A DNA stretch of 64,000 bases from Batkoa obscura. Lineage: Eukaryota; Entomophthoromycota; Entomophthoromycetes; Entomophthorales; Batkoaceae. This document shows positions 37,344 to 49,072 of the stretch, one piece after another. Position numbers and translations under genes: made by a program. The number at the start of each line of letters is the position of its first letter. The first letter of the stretch is position 1. The notes below the pieces were generated by a model, which was not told the DNA's origin, made no database searches, and saw only the letters and a program-made list of their open reading frames with translations. Location: contig JASVEC010000017.1 of assembly GCA_030770535.1 (NCBI GenBank), positions 310,001 to 374,000 on the forward strand. The letters are read 5' to 3'.

Positions 37344-38296
37344 TTTAAAACGTGTGCTGCAATTTTTCAACTGAAAACACATTAAGAATTAATAAGAGAG
37401 ATGATTATAAATTATTGAATGAAGCTCAATCTTGATAACAATGGTTCAAAAAGTGTTTTTTAATATTAAAGGACTAATATTTTTAGAATTATTATTATTT
37501 ATTTTTAATTGTTTAAGCTATGAATAATAAACATAAATAATAACAAAATTAAATAAAAATTAGACTCATAGTTTCCATAAAAGCTAAAAAACAAAATAAT
37601 AATAATGCATTTAATCGGTTTAATAATACTAACAGGAATTATTTTTAATAGAATACAACACTAATTGTATGACCTTAATAACTAGAAGGTTAAACAAAAA
37701 AAACAGACATTCTCAATGAAATTCATAAACTTAAAAATCATTAGGTATTTTGTTACACTTCATTTTATTATTCTAAAAAATATGCAAAGCTAGTAATACC
37801 CAGTGTAGGAATTATAAGTTTATCTAACAACTTTTGTATACAATATTTATTTGATTAACGTAAATGATTGTTTATACTATAAAAACGAAGTATCTGATTT
37901 ATAAAAAATCAGTAAGATGTTAAAACATTTTTGTTTTTTGTTTACAAAAATACAGTATCGAAACTGCAATCAATGCTACTTTATTAAGGTATTTGAACTT
38001 ATATCTGTTTTTCATGCTATAACTTATTACTTTTACTGTATATATGATATTCTTAATTTATTATTGATCAAAATACTATACTAAGTATTCTTAATTATTG
38101 TTTAATGCTAAAAAAACTCTTAAATTCCAAAATTAATAGTTCAGCCGTGACCCCGAATTGATAATGAAAATATAACTTGAGGGGCATGTCGGTAGATCTT
38201 ACTTCAGCTTCCAATTATGCTCATTTAGGATAAATCCAACTTCAACCAAAAAGAATAAAAGCGAAACTTAAAGAAAACTTAAATTAAATTAGGTGA

Positions 38297-38304
38297 TATA
38301 AATA
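38297..38304 (+). promoter_or_regulatory. TATA box of ADH copy 4
   Basis: TATAAATA, 42 bases before the ATG at 38346, in the same sequence form as at the dead copy and copy 2. Confidence 0.55.
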
Positions 38305-38345
38305 GTAGGCAAGCTGTAATAATCGTTAAAAAAATAATAACAATC

Positions 38346-39386
38346 ATGGACCTTATTAACGCCTGGGCAAGTCACGGAAAAGACGAAAAATTACAAAAGT
38401 TCACTTATGAAGCTGCTCTATTATTAGATGATGACATTGAAGTAGAAATAAGCCATTGCGGTATTTGTGGATCCGACATCCATACCTTAGACAGTGGCTG
38501 GGGGCCAACGGAATATCCAGTAATTGTAGGGCATGAGATCATAGGTAAAGTGAGCAAATTAGGTAGTAAAGTAACCAAATTTCAACTTGGTGATAGAGTA
38601 GGTATAGGAGCACAATGTGAAGCTTGTCTTAAGCCAGAATGCTATGAATGTAATTTAAAACAAGAGAACATGTGTCCAGACGCGATATGGACATATAACA
38701 ATCGTAGGAAAAGGGATGGAGCCAAAGCTTATGGCGGATATGCTGAAAAGGTTAGAGTACAACATAATTTCGCTTTTAAATTACCAGATTCAGTACCTTC
38801 AGATTATGCTGCTCCTTTATTATGTGCTGGTACAACAGTGTTTACACCAATGTTAAGATATAAGCTTAAAGCTGGAGATAATGTAGGTATCGTTGGTATT
38901 GGTGGATTGGGACATTTAGCTATTATGTTTGCTAATAAGTTAGGATGTAACGTTACCGCTATTTCAAGGTCAAATAAAAAGCAAGAAGAAGCTATAGGTT
39001 ACGGTGCATCAAGCTTTATTGCTACTGATGACCCAGAGCAAGTAACTAAAGGAAGTCGTACATTGAACTATTTGATTATAACTGCATGTGCAGAAGATGC
39101 AGATTGGGAAATGTATTGTAGTTGGATGAAATTGGAGGGCAGAATCATTCTATTAGGAATACCCGAAGCCAATTTATCAATTCCTCCTTTTGCTCTATTA
39201 TTAAAAAATTTATCTGTTACTGGTAGCTTAATTGGGTCTATTAATGAAATTGAACATATGCTCCAATTTGCCGCAGATCACGATATTCGTCCAGTTATTG
39301 AAAGATTTCCCATGAGTGAAGTTAATAATGCTGTGCAACATGTACGCGATAACAAAGTACGTTATCGAGTTGTTTTAGAGAATTAA
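38346..39386 (+). CDS. NADP-type medium-chain zinc alcohol dehydrogenase (ADH6/CAD-like), copy 4
   Basis: Single exon, 346 residues. CGICGSDIHTLDSGWG, VGHEIIG, structural cysteines CLKPECYEC plus a later Cys, GIGGLGHLAIMFA, AISRSNKKQ (NADP type), and the family C terminus VRYRVVLEN. It is not part of the conversion tract: the middle reads differently (KPECYECNLKQENMCPDAIW) and is closer to the broken copy 5. Predicted to be active. Confidence 0.93.
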   Translation: MDLINAWASHGKDEKLQKFTYEAALLLDDDIEVEISHCGICGSDIHTLDSGWGPTEYPVIVGHEIIGKVSKLGSKVTKFQLGDRVGIGAQCEACLKPECYECNLKQENMCPDAIWTYNNRRKRDGAKAYGGYAEKVRVQHNFAFKLPDSVPSDYAAPLLCAGTTVFTPMLRYKLKAGDNVGIVGIGGLGHLAIMFANKLGCNVTAISRSNKKQEEAIGYGASSFIATDDPEQVTKGSRTLNYLIITACAEDADWEMYCSWMKLEGRIILLGIPEANLSIPPFALLLKNLSVTGSLIGSINEIEHMLQFAADHDIRPVIERFPMSEVNNAVQHVRDNKVRYRVVLEN

Positions 39387-40493
39387 TGACAACTTTCATA
39401 TTTTTTAAATACTCCAGTTTTTTATTTGTTAGGGTTTTTCTAAAGTAGTCTGACTTTTGATTTATGCAAAAAATAGCCCATAGACTACAATGGCAGTTGC
39501 AGTTTTAATTTTTAATAAAGAATTATTTTACGTAAATATTTTAATTTTATTACAACTATAAAAAAATCGATCAGTTATATTCCATGATCACCAATCATAA
39601 AATATCATCTACTTTCTATTGATTTAAAATAGCTGTTCAAAAGATTAAAAACTAATATTATAGCAAAGAATTTTATTTTGTTGTTATAGTTGATAAATTT
39701 CTGATTGGAATTTATTTTGATAATTAAGCCTAATTTTACAAAAGTTAGTTTTTAGTTGCAGCTATTACCTTTGCGACTTGCGCCACAAAAAAAGGTCGGA
39801 TCACTAGAAAACTCTAATATTTTATTAATTCCCTAGCATGTAACTTAAATTGAGTTAATAGTTTTTCAGTTTTTACATTCAAATGAACAAATTGTTGGAT
39901 GGAAAAAAATACTCCTAAATTGTATAAATAATACACATTTTTTTGAAACTAGTTAAAAATATTCTAAGCTGTTATTAAAACATCCCAGTTTTTTACAAAA
40001 GGTAAAAGGATGTATATTTTGTTGGACTAAAAAGTCAATTAAATTAAGAGGAGAACTTTTCTTTTAAAATACTAGTTTTGGAATCCTGAACCCAAAGCTA
40101 ACTAGACAATTGAGATAAGATTTTAACAGTAGTATCAAATATCAATTTAATTCCAGTTTATAATAAAGTATTCCAATTACCAAACATATTATATAGTTCT
40201 TATCTACATTAAATTACAAAACCTAAAAATTCTTAGTTTATAGTTCACTACACGATATCAAAATGTGATAACAAGAATGATAAAAGTTGATCCATTTAAC
40301 TAAACAATAAATATTAATCTCGCAATAATTATGATACATTATTTAAAAATTGCATTTAACAGTGTAAAAATTCATTCGGATCATAGTCAAATAAATTCCA
40401 CACTTTCTAAATAAAGTAAACCCATCTCGAATTTAACTTTGCCATAACTTAAAAGGGAGAGAAACTTAATCTAGCTTAATTCAAACAAAAAAC
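39387..40493. other. intergenic
   Basis: AT-rich sequence between ADH copies 4 and 5. No gene, MITE or LTR-like piece recognised. Confidence 0.55.
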
Positions 40494-40501
40494 TATAAAT
40501 A
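40494..40501 (+). promoter_or_regulatory. TATA box of ADH copy 5
   Basis: TATAAATA, 36 bases from its end to the ATG at 40537. Confidence 0.55.
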
Positions 40502-40536
40502 ATCATTACTTTGCCACCAATTTACTCATTAAAATA

Positions 40537-41561
40537 ATGGAAGTAATAAAAGGCTGGGCATGTTTTGGAAAAGACCAAACTTTAATAAAGTTCGAATACG
40601 AGGTATCTCCCATCCTGGACGACTTCATTGAGATTGAAATCACACATTGTGGTATCTGTGACTCTGATATCCACGTGTTAGATTCCGCTTTTGTACCAAT
40701 GAAATACCCAATAATTGTAGGCCATGAGATAGTTGGCAAAATATCAAAATTAGGCAGTAAAGCTTCTGGTTTTCAGCTTGGCTCTAGGGTAGGCATAGGT
40801 CCACAATGTCAAGCCTGTTTTTCTTCCGATTGTGCCTCCTGCCTTTATCAACAAGAAAATATGTGTGGGAAAGCGGTATGGACCTACTGCAATAAGACTA
40901 AAAAGGATGGCACTCAAGCATATGGTGGATATGCTGAAAGAATTAGGGTTATGGCGCAGTTTGCTTATTTAATACCTGAAAATATTCCCAGTGATTATGC
41001 GGCACCCCTATTATGCGCTGGAACAACTATTTACGCCCCAATGGCTAGATTGAATATAAATAAAAGACATAAAGTTGGTATCTTTGGTATCGGCGGGTTG
41101 GGCCATTTATCAGTAATGTTTTGTAAAGCTATGGAGTTTGATATAACGGCGTTTTCTAGCTCTGAATCCAAAAGGAAAGATACAATGGAGTTAGGTGTGA
41201 ATAAGTTTATAAATGTACAAAATCAGTAAGGGGTAGTATCGATTATTTATCTACAACAGGTAATATGGAAGGAGGTACATGGGAGCAATATATTAAGTCT
41301 ATGAAACATCATGGACATATTGTTTTATTAAGTATATCTAAGAATAGCTTGGTTATCAATCCTTTGTTATTGCTATTTAAAAACATTACCATATCTTCAA
41401 GTTTGTTTGGTTCCATTAAAGAAACAAAAGAAATGTTGGACTTTGCTTTAAAACACAATATTCGTCCTAAGGTTGAGAAATTTCCTATGAGTGAAGTTAA
41501 TACTGCCATATCCTTAGTAAGAAAGGGTGGGATTCGATACAGAATTGTTTTAGAAAATTGA
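40537..41561 (+). pseudogene. medium-chain alcohol dehydrogenase, frameshifted, copy 5
   Basis: An ADH frame runs from 40537 to a stop at 41227-41229 (230 residues, to KFINVQNQ). Homology continues in a different frame from about 41226 (VRGSIDYLSTTGN) to 41561 (IRYRIVLEN). Compared with copy 4, about five residues' worth of sequence is missing at the join, so a small out-of-frame deletion is likely. An intron does not rescue it: the only GT...AG pair at the join would be 34 bases and still leads to a stop. Motifs before the break are intact (CGICDSDIH, VGHEIVG, GIGGLGH), and the start and TATA box are preserved, so the loss is probably recent. The first of the paired glycines in CGICGSD is replaced by Asp here. 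Confidence 0.72.
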
Positions 41562-42805
41562 TTTTATTCGTTTTTTAATATAAATCCTTTTGATCATTAT
41601 TAAATACATAATTTATTTCTGTTTTATTAAAATATTTTGATTTCAGTTTTAGTTTTAAAAACTGTTAACTTTTATCTTATTATTAATCAATATATTTAAT
41701 GAATAAAACCTATTTTAAAATGAGGATATGGGGATGTTTTTTTGGTTTCATCACTTTTTCCATTTTTTTAAGCAGTATTTGAGTGGAAAGGTTATCAGTA
41801 AAATTCTTAAACAAAAAAATATATCCTCATATAGTAAATTTTAAATCCATAAATCTGTAATTATTTATAGCAAATGGAGTTTTGATAAAGCTATTTTTTA
41901 TTGTTATATAAGCTAAAAAACTAGTGATTTATAATAGCAATTATTAAAATAATCACATAATAACCATATAAACGCACGTTAGAAGAAACCATAGTAGTAG
42001 ATTAAGTGGTAGAATCCTTAAAGTGGAGCGTTTGCTCCTCAAAGAATGCTTTAACTCTTTGGACATCTTGGTAGATTATTTTCATCATTCAATTTCCAAA
42101 TTGAAGTATACTTTAGATAATAATCGTCAAGCATAGCACAATTGTATAAAAAACTTTGTTTAATGGGTTGTTTTTATAAAATAGAACAGCTTGCAGTCAA
42201 ATGTTTTTCGCTGTTTTTAACTTATGGTCAATTTTATTTAATATGAATTTAATGGTATAAAAAGAGTTATAGCTTTTAAATTCATATTATAAGAAGCAGT
42301 CATAAGTCAAAAATAAGATATCTAACTACAAAGTATCCTAGTTTCATTATTTAGACATCTGTTTTTGAGAAATTTAGAGCCCAAAGGGTTAAAATTGCTC
42401 TAAATCTTTTATAGAAATAAGTTAGTTTTTAACAAGTTTAAAAGAAAAAGATCCGAAACAATACAGAATCCTGTTAAATTTAAAGTGAGAATTTTACTTA
42501 AAAGGTGCAACCTATAAAGTTCAAGGAATGCATACATGTACTGAATGTAATGAATTATTTTTGATTGTCATAAATTTTTATAAATCACTTGAAAAACAAA
42601 AATTAGAGTAAGAAATTTTGCAAACAATTTAAAACCCAAAATCCCACTATTTCATTGGCCTTTTCCCAGTCAGCTTAAAATTTTTTTTCGTGCAAAAGGC
42701 AGGGGTTGATTGGATGAACGATTGGAGAAAATTTACCACTAGTGCTAGCTTATCACCTTCTTTTGCTCATTACCTATCCCTTCTTTGGTTTTAATTGACA
42801 AGAAT
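41562..42805. other. intergenic with MITE copy 7
   Basis: Holds MITE-like copy 7 and, near 42241-42289, an 11-base inverted repeat (atatgaattta...taaattcatat). The rest is AT-rich up to the eL30 promoter. No tRNA found; a look-alike near 42005 is listed under rejected items. Confidence 0.55.
41725..41834 (+). mobile_element. MITE-like element, copy 7
   Basis: From gaTATGGGGATGT to ATATCCTCATAtag, core aagcagtatttgagtgg; TA on both sides. Begins 163 bases after the end of ADH copy 5. Confidence 0.8.
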
Positions 42806-42901
42806 GTAAGTATGCTCTTCAATTTTACACCAACTTTTTTTACACTACCAACAATCAAAAAAATTACATCAACTATGATACTAACTTTGATAAACTCGTA
42901 G
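42806..42901 (+). other. probable 5' UTR intron of eL30
   Basis: gtaagtatg at 42806, a perfect yeast-type branch point TACTAAC at 42879-42885 and tcgtag ending at 42901, just four bases before the ATG. An intron at or next to the start codon is common in fungal ribosomal protein genes. Confidence 0.7.
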
Positions 42902-42905
42902 TAAA

Positions 42906-43288
42906 ATGGTTAACGTTAAGAAAACAAAAAAGTCTTCTGAGTCCATCAACTCCCGTCTTGCTCTTGTAATGAAGAGTGGTAAATACCATCTCGGTTACAA
43001 ATCAACCCTTAAGAGCGTACGTGAAGGTAAAGCCAAGCTTATCCTTATCTCCGCTAATTGCCCACCTCTCAGAAAATCTGAGATCGAATATTACGCTATG
43101 TTGTCCAAGACTGGTGTTCACCATTATACTGGAAGTATGGTTTTTAAGTTGAGATAATTTAAACAGTATATTAATATCAAATTTTAGACAATATTGAACT
43201 TGGTACCGCTTGTGGTAAATACTTCCGTGTTGGTGTACTTTCAATCACTGACGGTGGTGACTCAGATATCATCAAGAGCACTGAATAA
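42906..43288 (+). CDS. RPL30: 60S ribosomal protein eL30
   Basis: Two coding exons, 42906-43134 and 43188-43288, give 109 residues, the normal size. Family signatures throughout: [54 protein letters not shown] (the intron lies inside this Asn codon), [24 protein letters not shown]. The protein belongs to the L7Ae/L30e RNA-binding fold of the large subunit. Codon use is richer in C-ending codons (CTC, ATC, GTC) than the neighbours, as expected for a highly expressed gene. Confidence 0.97.
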
Positions 43289-44411
43289 GCGTTAAGCTAA
43301 AAATGTTTAATAAATTCAGCTTTATATAGGCCACTAACTTAACCTGTAAAAGTCAAAAATAATTAATATATTGAATATACATTTTATGTGGAAAGTTTTA
43401 TGACGAATAGTGTTTTATTTAAAGTTTATTAAATCAATTTGCCGTATGGTTAAATTTAAGTCAAATGGTCTTTATTGATAGAGCTATGTTTGTTGGCACT
43501 TTAAAGGTAGTTTACATTTTATTTAATATTTAAAGTAATTGGATAATAGTTACCCAGTTTAAATTTATAAGGGTACTATAAATGGATTTGAGAATTGCAA
43601 TAGCTCTTAAGAAAAGTAGGGTATAGAATCAATTCATTGTAGGTTTATAGCCCATTTGATACAATGTTATGATAGTTATTAGGTTTAGATAGGCAATAGT
43701 ATAATTTGATGAAGTAGTAGTTATATGCTCAAATAATTGGAATATTTATGTTGATTTTTTAAAATTTGTAATAAAAAATGTTTTTGTATATTTGGCTTTT
43801 TACCGAATTCGATTAGATATTTTATTTATGATAATAACTGACTTTTGTTATACTATACTCTGCTATAGGGAAACTTGAAATAATAGTTAAAAAATGTTAA
43901 ACAAAGTTATTTAATTTATACTTTATAAGTCTAATTGGATTACATATTTTTGATTTTTATCTATTAACATTTTATCTAGTAAGTAAAAAATTGAGTAGAT
44001 TTCAATTTTATTTTATTTTAAATACTATAATCTTGATTAACAAAATCAGAATTATAAAACAATAAATTTAAAATAAAATAAAATTTCATTCGTTTATCAA
44101 TATATTAATTATTTAAAAATAAAATTACTAATATATGACTAAATAATAAATAAAACAAGACAGGGTTTTTAAAAAGTAAAAAAATAAATTTTATTAGTTT
44201 TTTTGTTAAAACATTCAAATAAACTATTCCAACTAAAATATCTAAATTTTCACAGATTAATCTCAAGAATGTTCGCTAATAAAACTAAAAAAACTTAACA
44301 AAAACTAAATCTTTATTGAAACATAAATTAAAGTTCATCAAAGAACATGTGTTTAGTATAAATTTAATTAAAACATGGTTTACCCTATAAACAAGAAAAA
44401 GAGTCACTCTT
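43289..44411. other. intergenic between convergent eL30 and Ste11-like genes
   Basis: 1.1 kb, very AT-rich, no coding signal or repeat family recognised. Confidence 0.55.
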
Positions 44412-47400
44412 TCACTCCCCATTTTCCATGGCCAACTCAAAATTAGCAAAGTCTGGCTTATCTAATTTAGGTGTAGAGGGTGGTATAGGTACATCAGTAA
44501 CAAAAGGATGTGAAATTAATGCTGATGATGATGGCCTATTCTCATGTTTTCTAATCAAAGATTAATACAAGCTTAAACAACAAATTAAAAAACTTACGGT
44601 TGTAAACTGGCCGCTAAAAACTCAGCAGCAACTTCCGAAATTCCCTGAGGTAAATCTGGGGCTGAGTAAGATCCTATTTTGAAGATTGCTTCTACCTGAG
44701 TAGAATTTGGGAATGGGTGATTTCCAGACAACATTTCAATCACCAAACAACCCAGAGACCAGATATCCGCTTTACGTGTATAATGGGTCTGCTTGACCAC
44801 TTCTGGTGCCATCCAATATACTGAACCTTGTAATGAAGTTCTCTGTGGTGTTATCACCGACATTACTGAATCCTGTACCTTTTTAGATACTCCAAAATCC
44901 GCTATCTTAACATTATCTTGGTCATCAACCAATATATTCCCACCCTTGATATCACGATGGATAATATTATTTGAATGTAGATACTCCAATCCATTCAATA
45001 TCTGTTTAACATAATACCTCGTCCTTAACTCGGTAAATTTGCCCTTCTCTGCTAAGCGAGCAGCCACTGAACCTCCTGGTACATACTCCAAAAAGATATT
45101 CAAATGTGTTTCTGTGGAAATCGAGCCTAGGTATTGTACAATATTTGGGTGACACAATTCCCTCATTAACCCAATCTCTTTTTTCAAGCTGGATACTTGA
45201 TCCACCTTTTGTCGGTTTTCAGTTTTAGAAGTTGTGGTGGGTAGCTCTACCTGTTTCACTGCCATCACTAATTTAGTGCTTGGATTTAATCCTAAATAAA
45301 CACTACCAAATGAACCAGCCCCTATCATTGCTCCCTGAATCCAGCCTTCCATATCCATTGATATTCTTGCCTTTGCTTTTTTAGCGTTATCGAAATCATC
45401 AGTAATAATTTCATCGTTCAGTTTCACCTCAACTTTTATCTCTTCTTCTCCCTCCTCTTCTTCAATTTCTGAAGTAGCAGATACATTCTTTTCTTCTTCA
45501 GATAAATTACTGGATTCTATTGTCTGCGGCGATAACAATTGGTTTTCTAAACTTGGAGATAAAGTGGATGAACTTAGTACCTGAGAATCAGATTTAGATT
45601 TCAAGTCTTCATTATCCATGGTAATTTTAATGTCATCATTTGACAAGACCGCTGCAATTGAGGGTTGGTTATTGGTAGGGGATTGTATAGGAGAAGGATC
45701 GAGCACATAATTGCCTTCCATTTCAGAATCTGAAAATGTTTCATGAATAGGTGATAGGTTAGCGTAATTAGGTAAGTTATCGATGCCCAATTTATGAATG
45801 TTATTTCTTTTGGTTGATTTTGAGCTTTTTAGCGGTTTGTTCACTTTAAATCCTTCCTCCTTTTTACCTTTCTGTTGTTTTTTGATTAAATGTCGATTTA
45901 AATTTTGAATCGGGAAATACTGTGCTAAATTCGAAGTAATTTGTTGAGATGGTGGTCGATGAGCAAATAATTTAGAATGTCTATTTGATTTCTCATTAAA
46001 ATTATTAACCGCTCCTACCTCTACCCCAGCCAATAAACCTCTATCGCTATGCTCTTTATTTTGCTCTGCTAACCTCTTCACTCTTTCCTGTTGTAACTCT
46101 AAATGAGATTTCGGTGAATACCTCTTCCTCAATATAAACTTATCCTTATCTGGATGGGATGGACTATTGCATATTTGCATTAATTCATCGTCATTTAAAA
46201 GCTTTGCTGTAGCTCCAGAAGCCACAAAGATCGCATAATTATCTGCTGAATCCTGTAATGAAAATTTAGCTAGCACTCGGTTCATAATTGATTTGGCATC
46301 ACCCAGGGCATTCTTTAAATTCACCACTAACACTTGTCCTCCATCTCCCACTACCCTAACACAATACTTTTGTACATTGTCCAAGTTCATGATATTAGTT
46401 TCATGATCACGCGGTGATGGGGTAGTTAAGCTATAGTTGGACAAAGGGCTTTGCGTGGAAGCAGCGATTTGGTTGTGTATTTGGGGAGGGAAGTAAGCAG
46501 CTTGAGCACTTAAGCTTAATGGGGATGGATTAGGTGGAGTGGAATTGAAAAAAGATTTGGCAGAGTGAGGACCATTTTTCGATTCTACTATCCTTAGATT
46601 ACCTGCACTTCTTTGTGGCCTCAATGTCAGATCAGGCGTTAATTTTTTTGCCCTGCTTAATCTATTACTCATTTCTGGGATGCTATGGGTGTTGTTATCC
46701 TATTGGTTATTGTTTTATGAAATTAGTTTGAGTTTATATAATTAATTACCTGACTAAAAGCGGATTCTTTAAATTGACTTAAAGTGTCATGCTTTAATTT
46801 TTTAATTGAATGTAAAATCTTTACTCTTTCGCCTACTGTTTTTACGCCCATCTGTTTTAGTAAGGTGTTGGTTAACTCCAATAAAACTTCACCATTGATA
46901 TCATTATCTAAAACCCGAGTTATTTTATTTTTACTTTGTTGTATTTTACTATTAATGTTACCTAAAAATAGATCGCAATATTCTCTTAAATTATGATCTT
47001 CCAACCATTTTTTTACGCTGCTTGTTGACCAGTTTAAAATACCTTTTAAAAACTTTTCATTGTTTTCGTCTTCCTCAAGTTTGAACTGTTGTCTTAAAGA
47101 ATCTACACTAACTATTTTAGGAATCTCTCTACCAAGCCTTAGCCCCTCTTTATTTCTTTGACCTTCATTTGCATGATATTGATTAAACCTCATATTATTG
47201 TGTGGACTTGGTGACGTAAAATATGGATTAGTGTTCAATCGATGATTGTTGTTGTTTACAATACTTCCAAGCTCAGTTTTCTTTTCTTTTTTCCCAGCTG
47301 ATAGTGGAGGTATATAAAGTTTGTTTTTATACTCTTGTTTAAACCCCTGATTTAAATTAGTTGTGTGAGTTGTTACTGTATTATCTTGGTTTTTAGATGT

Positions 47401-47517
47401 ATTATTTATTCTAGTTGTAAAGTTAATATTCATAGGGTTAATTCGATTTCCTCTCCTATCACTTCCTATTTCACCTTTTGTTGCATACCGGTATGTTTCT
47501 TCAATATTGTCGTTCAT
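44412..47517 (-). CDS. STE11: MAP kinase kinase kinase of the Ste11/Byr2 type (SAM-RA-kinase)
   Basis: Three exons, 46750-47517, 44598-46699 and 44412-44550 (introns of 50 and 47 bases), give 1002 residues. Domain order: SAM (about 162-245, NWSTSSVKKWLEDHNL to LHSIKKL), Ras-association-like domain (about 365-450, KYCVRVVGDGGQVLVVNLK to FILRKR), a long Ser-rich and acidic linker, then a STE-group kinase (about 705-965). Kinase motifs: GAGSFGSVYLG, the lysine in MAVKQVEL, HRDIKGGNILVDD, DFGVSKK, a WMAPEV segment and DIWSLGC. The last exon adds a short tail. This order is that of the pheromone/filamentation/osmotic pathway kinases Ste11 and Byr2, in which SAM binds Ste50/Ste4 partners and RA receives Ras-type input. 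The N-terminal 160 residues are Asn-rich and unassigned. Confidence 0.95.
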
Positions 47518-48615
47518 TAGTTAAGTGGGTTACTTTTCATTGATTATGTTTCCTCTTTATCCTCTACTTTTTTTATTTTTTGTTAAAGAGCCTTGCTAAC
47601 CAATATCTGTTTAATTTATATACTTTTTTATTAAGGTTATTGGCTCAAATTCTCCTTCCATTTTTAGGCGAGATAGCGGATGATTGGCTTGAATCCACGC
47701 TTTAGAGGTGAGAACATAAATGTTGAATTCAAGTATGTTAATAATGTTAAGGCTATTAAAATGTTTAGTTAGTATGACTTTAATAGTTTTATAGTATTAA
47801 GAAAATCAATATAAGGATTTATTGAATACTATATAGCCATATTATAAAGCTCTTTTATCACTATATGCTTGAAATTAATAAATAAAAGTACTCAACGCAT
47901 TATAAAAAGAATAAATCATTAAATCTTAATGTCCACACATTAATTTATTAATAAATTTTAGAATTTTAATATTTTTCTTTAATCTAGTAAGTCTATTAAG
48001 AAATTAAATAACAAATGCAATTAAAATTGAAAAAAAACGAACTTTGAGTACAAGTTAACCATATATAATATAACCTTATTCAAAAGTCTGATAAAGAAGT
48101 TTATTTTATCTTGCCTTCTTCATGAAAATTTTAAAGTGGAAATCACTCGATTTAAAAAAATGATTACTTTAAAACTAAGTTTTTTACAAAAAGCATTAAA
48201 ATTAGTTGAATTCTAGATTATAGTGAAACGCTTTTAAGTTCGAAAATTTGTTGATTTTCTAAATCGCGAATTGTTTAAAAATTAAGTGTTGTTATTTCAT
48301 ATTTGTAGCTAAGTGATACTGAAATATTTTGTCAAATATATACCATATATTTTTAAGTATCAAACGATTTATTAAGTTGGCTTCACTATTGAATATAGTG
48401 ACTTTATTTTTCTAATGTTCAAGTATTTGTTTTTAAGAGTCGCTTTCAGTATAGATGTGAAAAAATACTTAAGCTCATGTATACAATTTAGACATGTCAA
48501 AAAATTGGATTTTCGAAAGTAAACATAAATTTTATCTCAAACAAATAGAACGAATTTTTATTGGTAAACAAAAAAGCTTTACTTTTTAACTCTCTAACTT
48601 TAACTTTAGTAGAAA
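47518..48615. other. intergenic
   Basis: Promoter side of the Ste11-like gene and upstream of a dead ADH piece. AT-rich, nothing else recognised; no clear TATA box precedes the ADH piece. Confidence 0.5.
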
Positions 48616-49050
48616 ATGACTTCAGCTCCAGATTTAATAAATGGGTGAGCATGCTATGAAAAAGACTTACCACTAAAACCATACGCCTAAAAATCCACCC
48701 CATTGCAACCCGAACACATTGAAATTCTCATTGATTTTTGTGACATTTGTGGATCAGATGTACACACTATTGATAGTGATTGGCGTGATAGTAAGGTCAT
48801 ATTGCTATCTACTCCACAATCAGATGCCACTTTCAATGCTAAAAACTTACTCAAAAAGAATCTGTTTATTTATGGGTCTACTATTAGGTCTCCAAATCAC
48901 GTTCTTCAAATGCTACAGTTTGCAAACAAACATGATATTTATCCAAGAACTGGATTGCTTCCTATGGATCAATGTAATCAGGGCATCCAGGATTCATGGA
49001 ATGAAAAAGTCCGATATGGAACTGTACTTTATAACGTAAATGAAAACTAA
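48616..49050 (+). pseudogene. internally deleted ADH pseudogene, copy 6
   Basis: Begins with a normal ADH start (ATG at 48616; TSAPDLINGxACYEKD) but has stops in the first 30 codons (TGA at about 48646 and TAA at about 48687). The frame is open from 48703: CDICGSDVHTIDSDW passes directly into SKVILLSTPQSDATFNAKNLLKKN and ends VRYGTVLYN. The central part of the enzyme, roughly 190 codons from the GHE motif through the Rossmann fold, is missing. The join is at about 48785. It lies 256 bases before the intact copy 7, so it is probably the remains of a tandem duplicate. No activity is possible. Confidence 0.9.
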
Positions 49051-49072
49051 ATGTCATTTTTACCAATTATAA

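Larger units (their letters stand above)
33932..38345. other. 4.4 kb gene-free, element-rich stretch
   Basis: No gene is seen. It carries MITE-like copies 3-6 (33975, 35404, 36159, 37236) and two inverted LTR-like elements (34893-35323, 35487-35914). The rest is very AT-rich with no coding signal. Confidence 0.7.

Noticed and set aside
41226-41259. 34-base intron in ADH copy 5 that would remove the frameshift
   Set aside because: It is shorter than any other intron here (minimum about 44 bases), joins to an immediate stop codon, and no sister copy has an intron.
42000-42080. Possible tRNA (taagtggtagaat resembles an A box)
   Set aside because: No B box GGTTCGAATCC-like sequence at the right distance and no cloverleaf can be drawn.
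42370-42420. Similarity between gagcccaaagggttaaaattgctctaaa and a stretch near 54700-54745
   Set aside because: Only about 25 bases with several mismatches in AT-rich sequence; not enough to call a repeat family.
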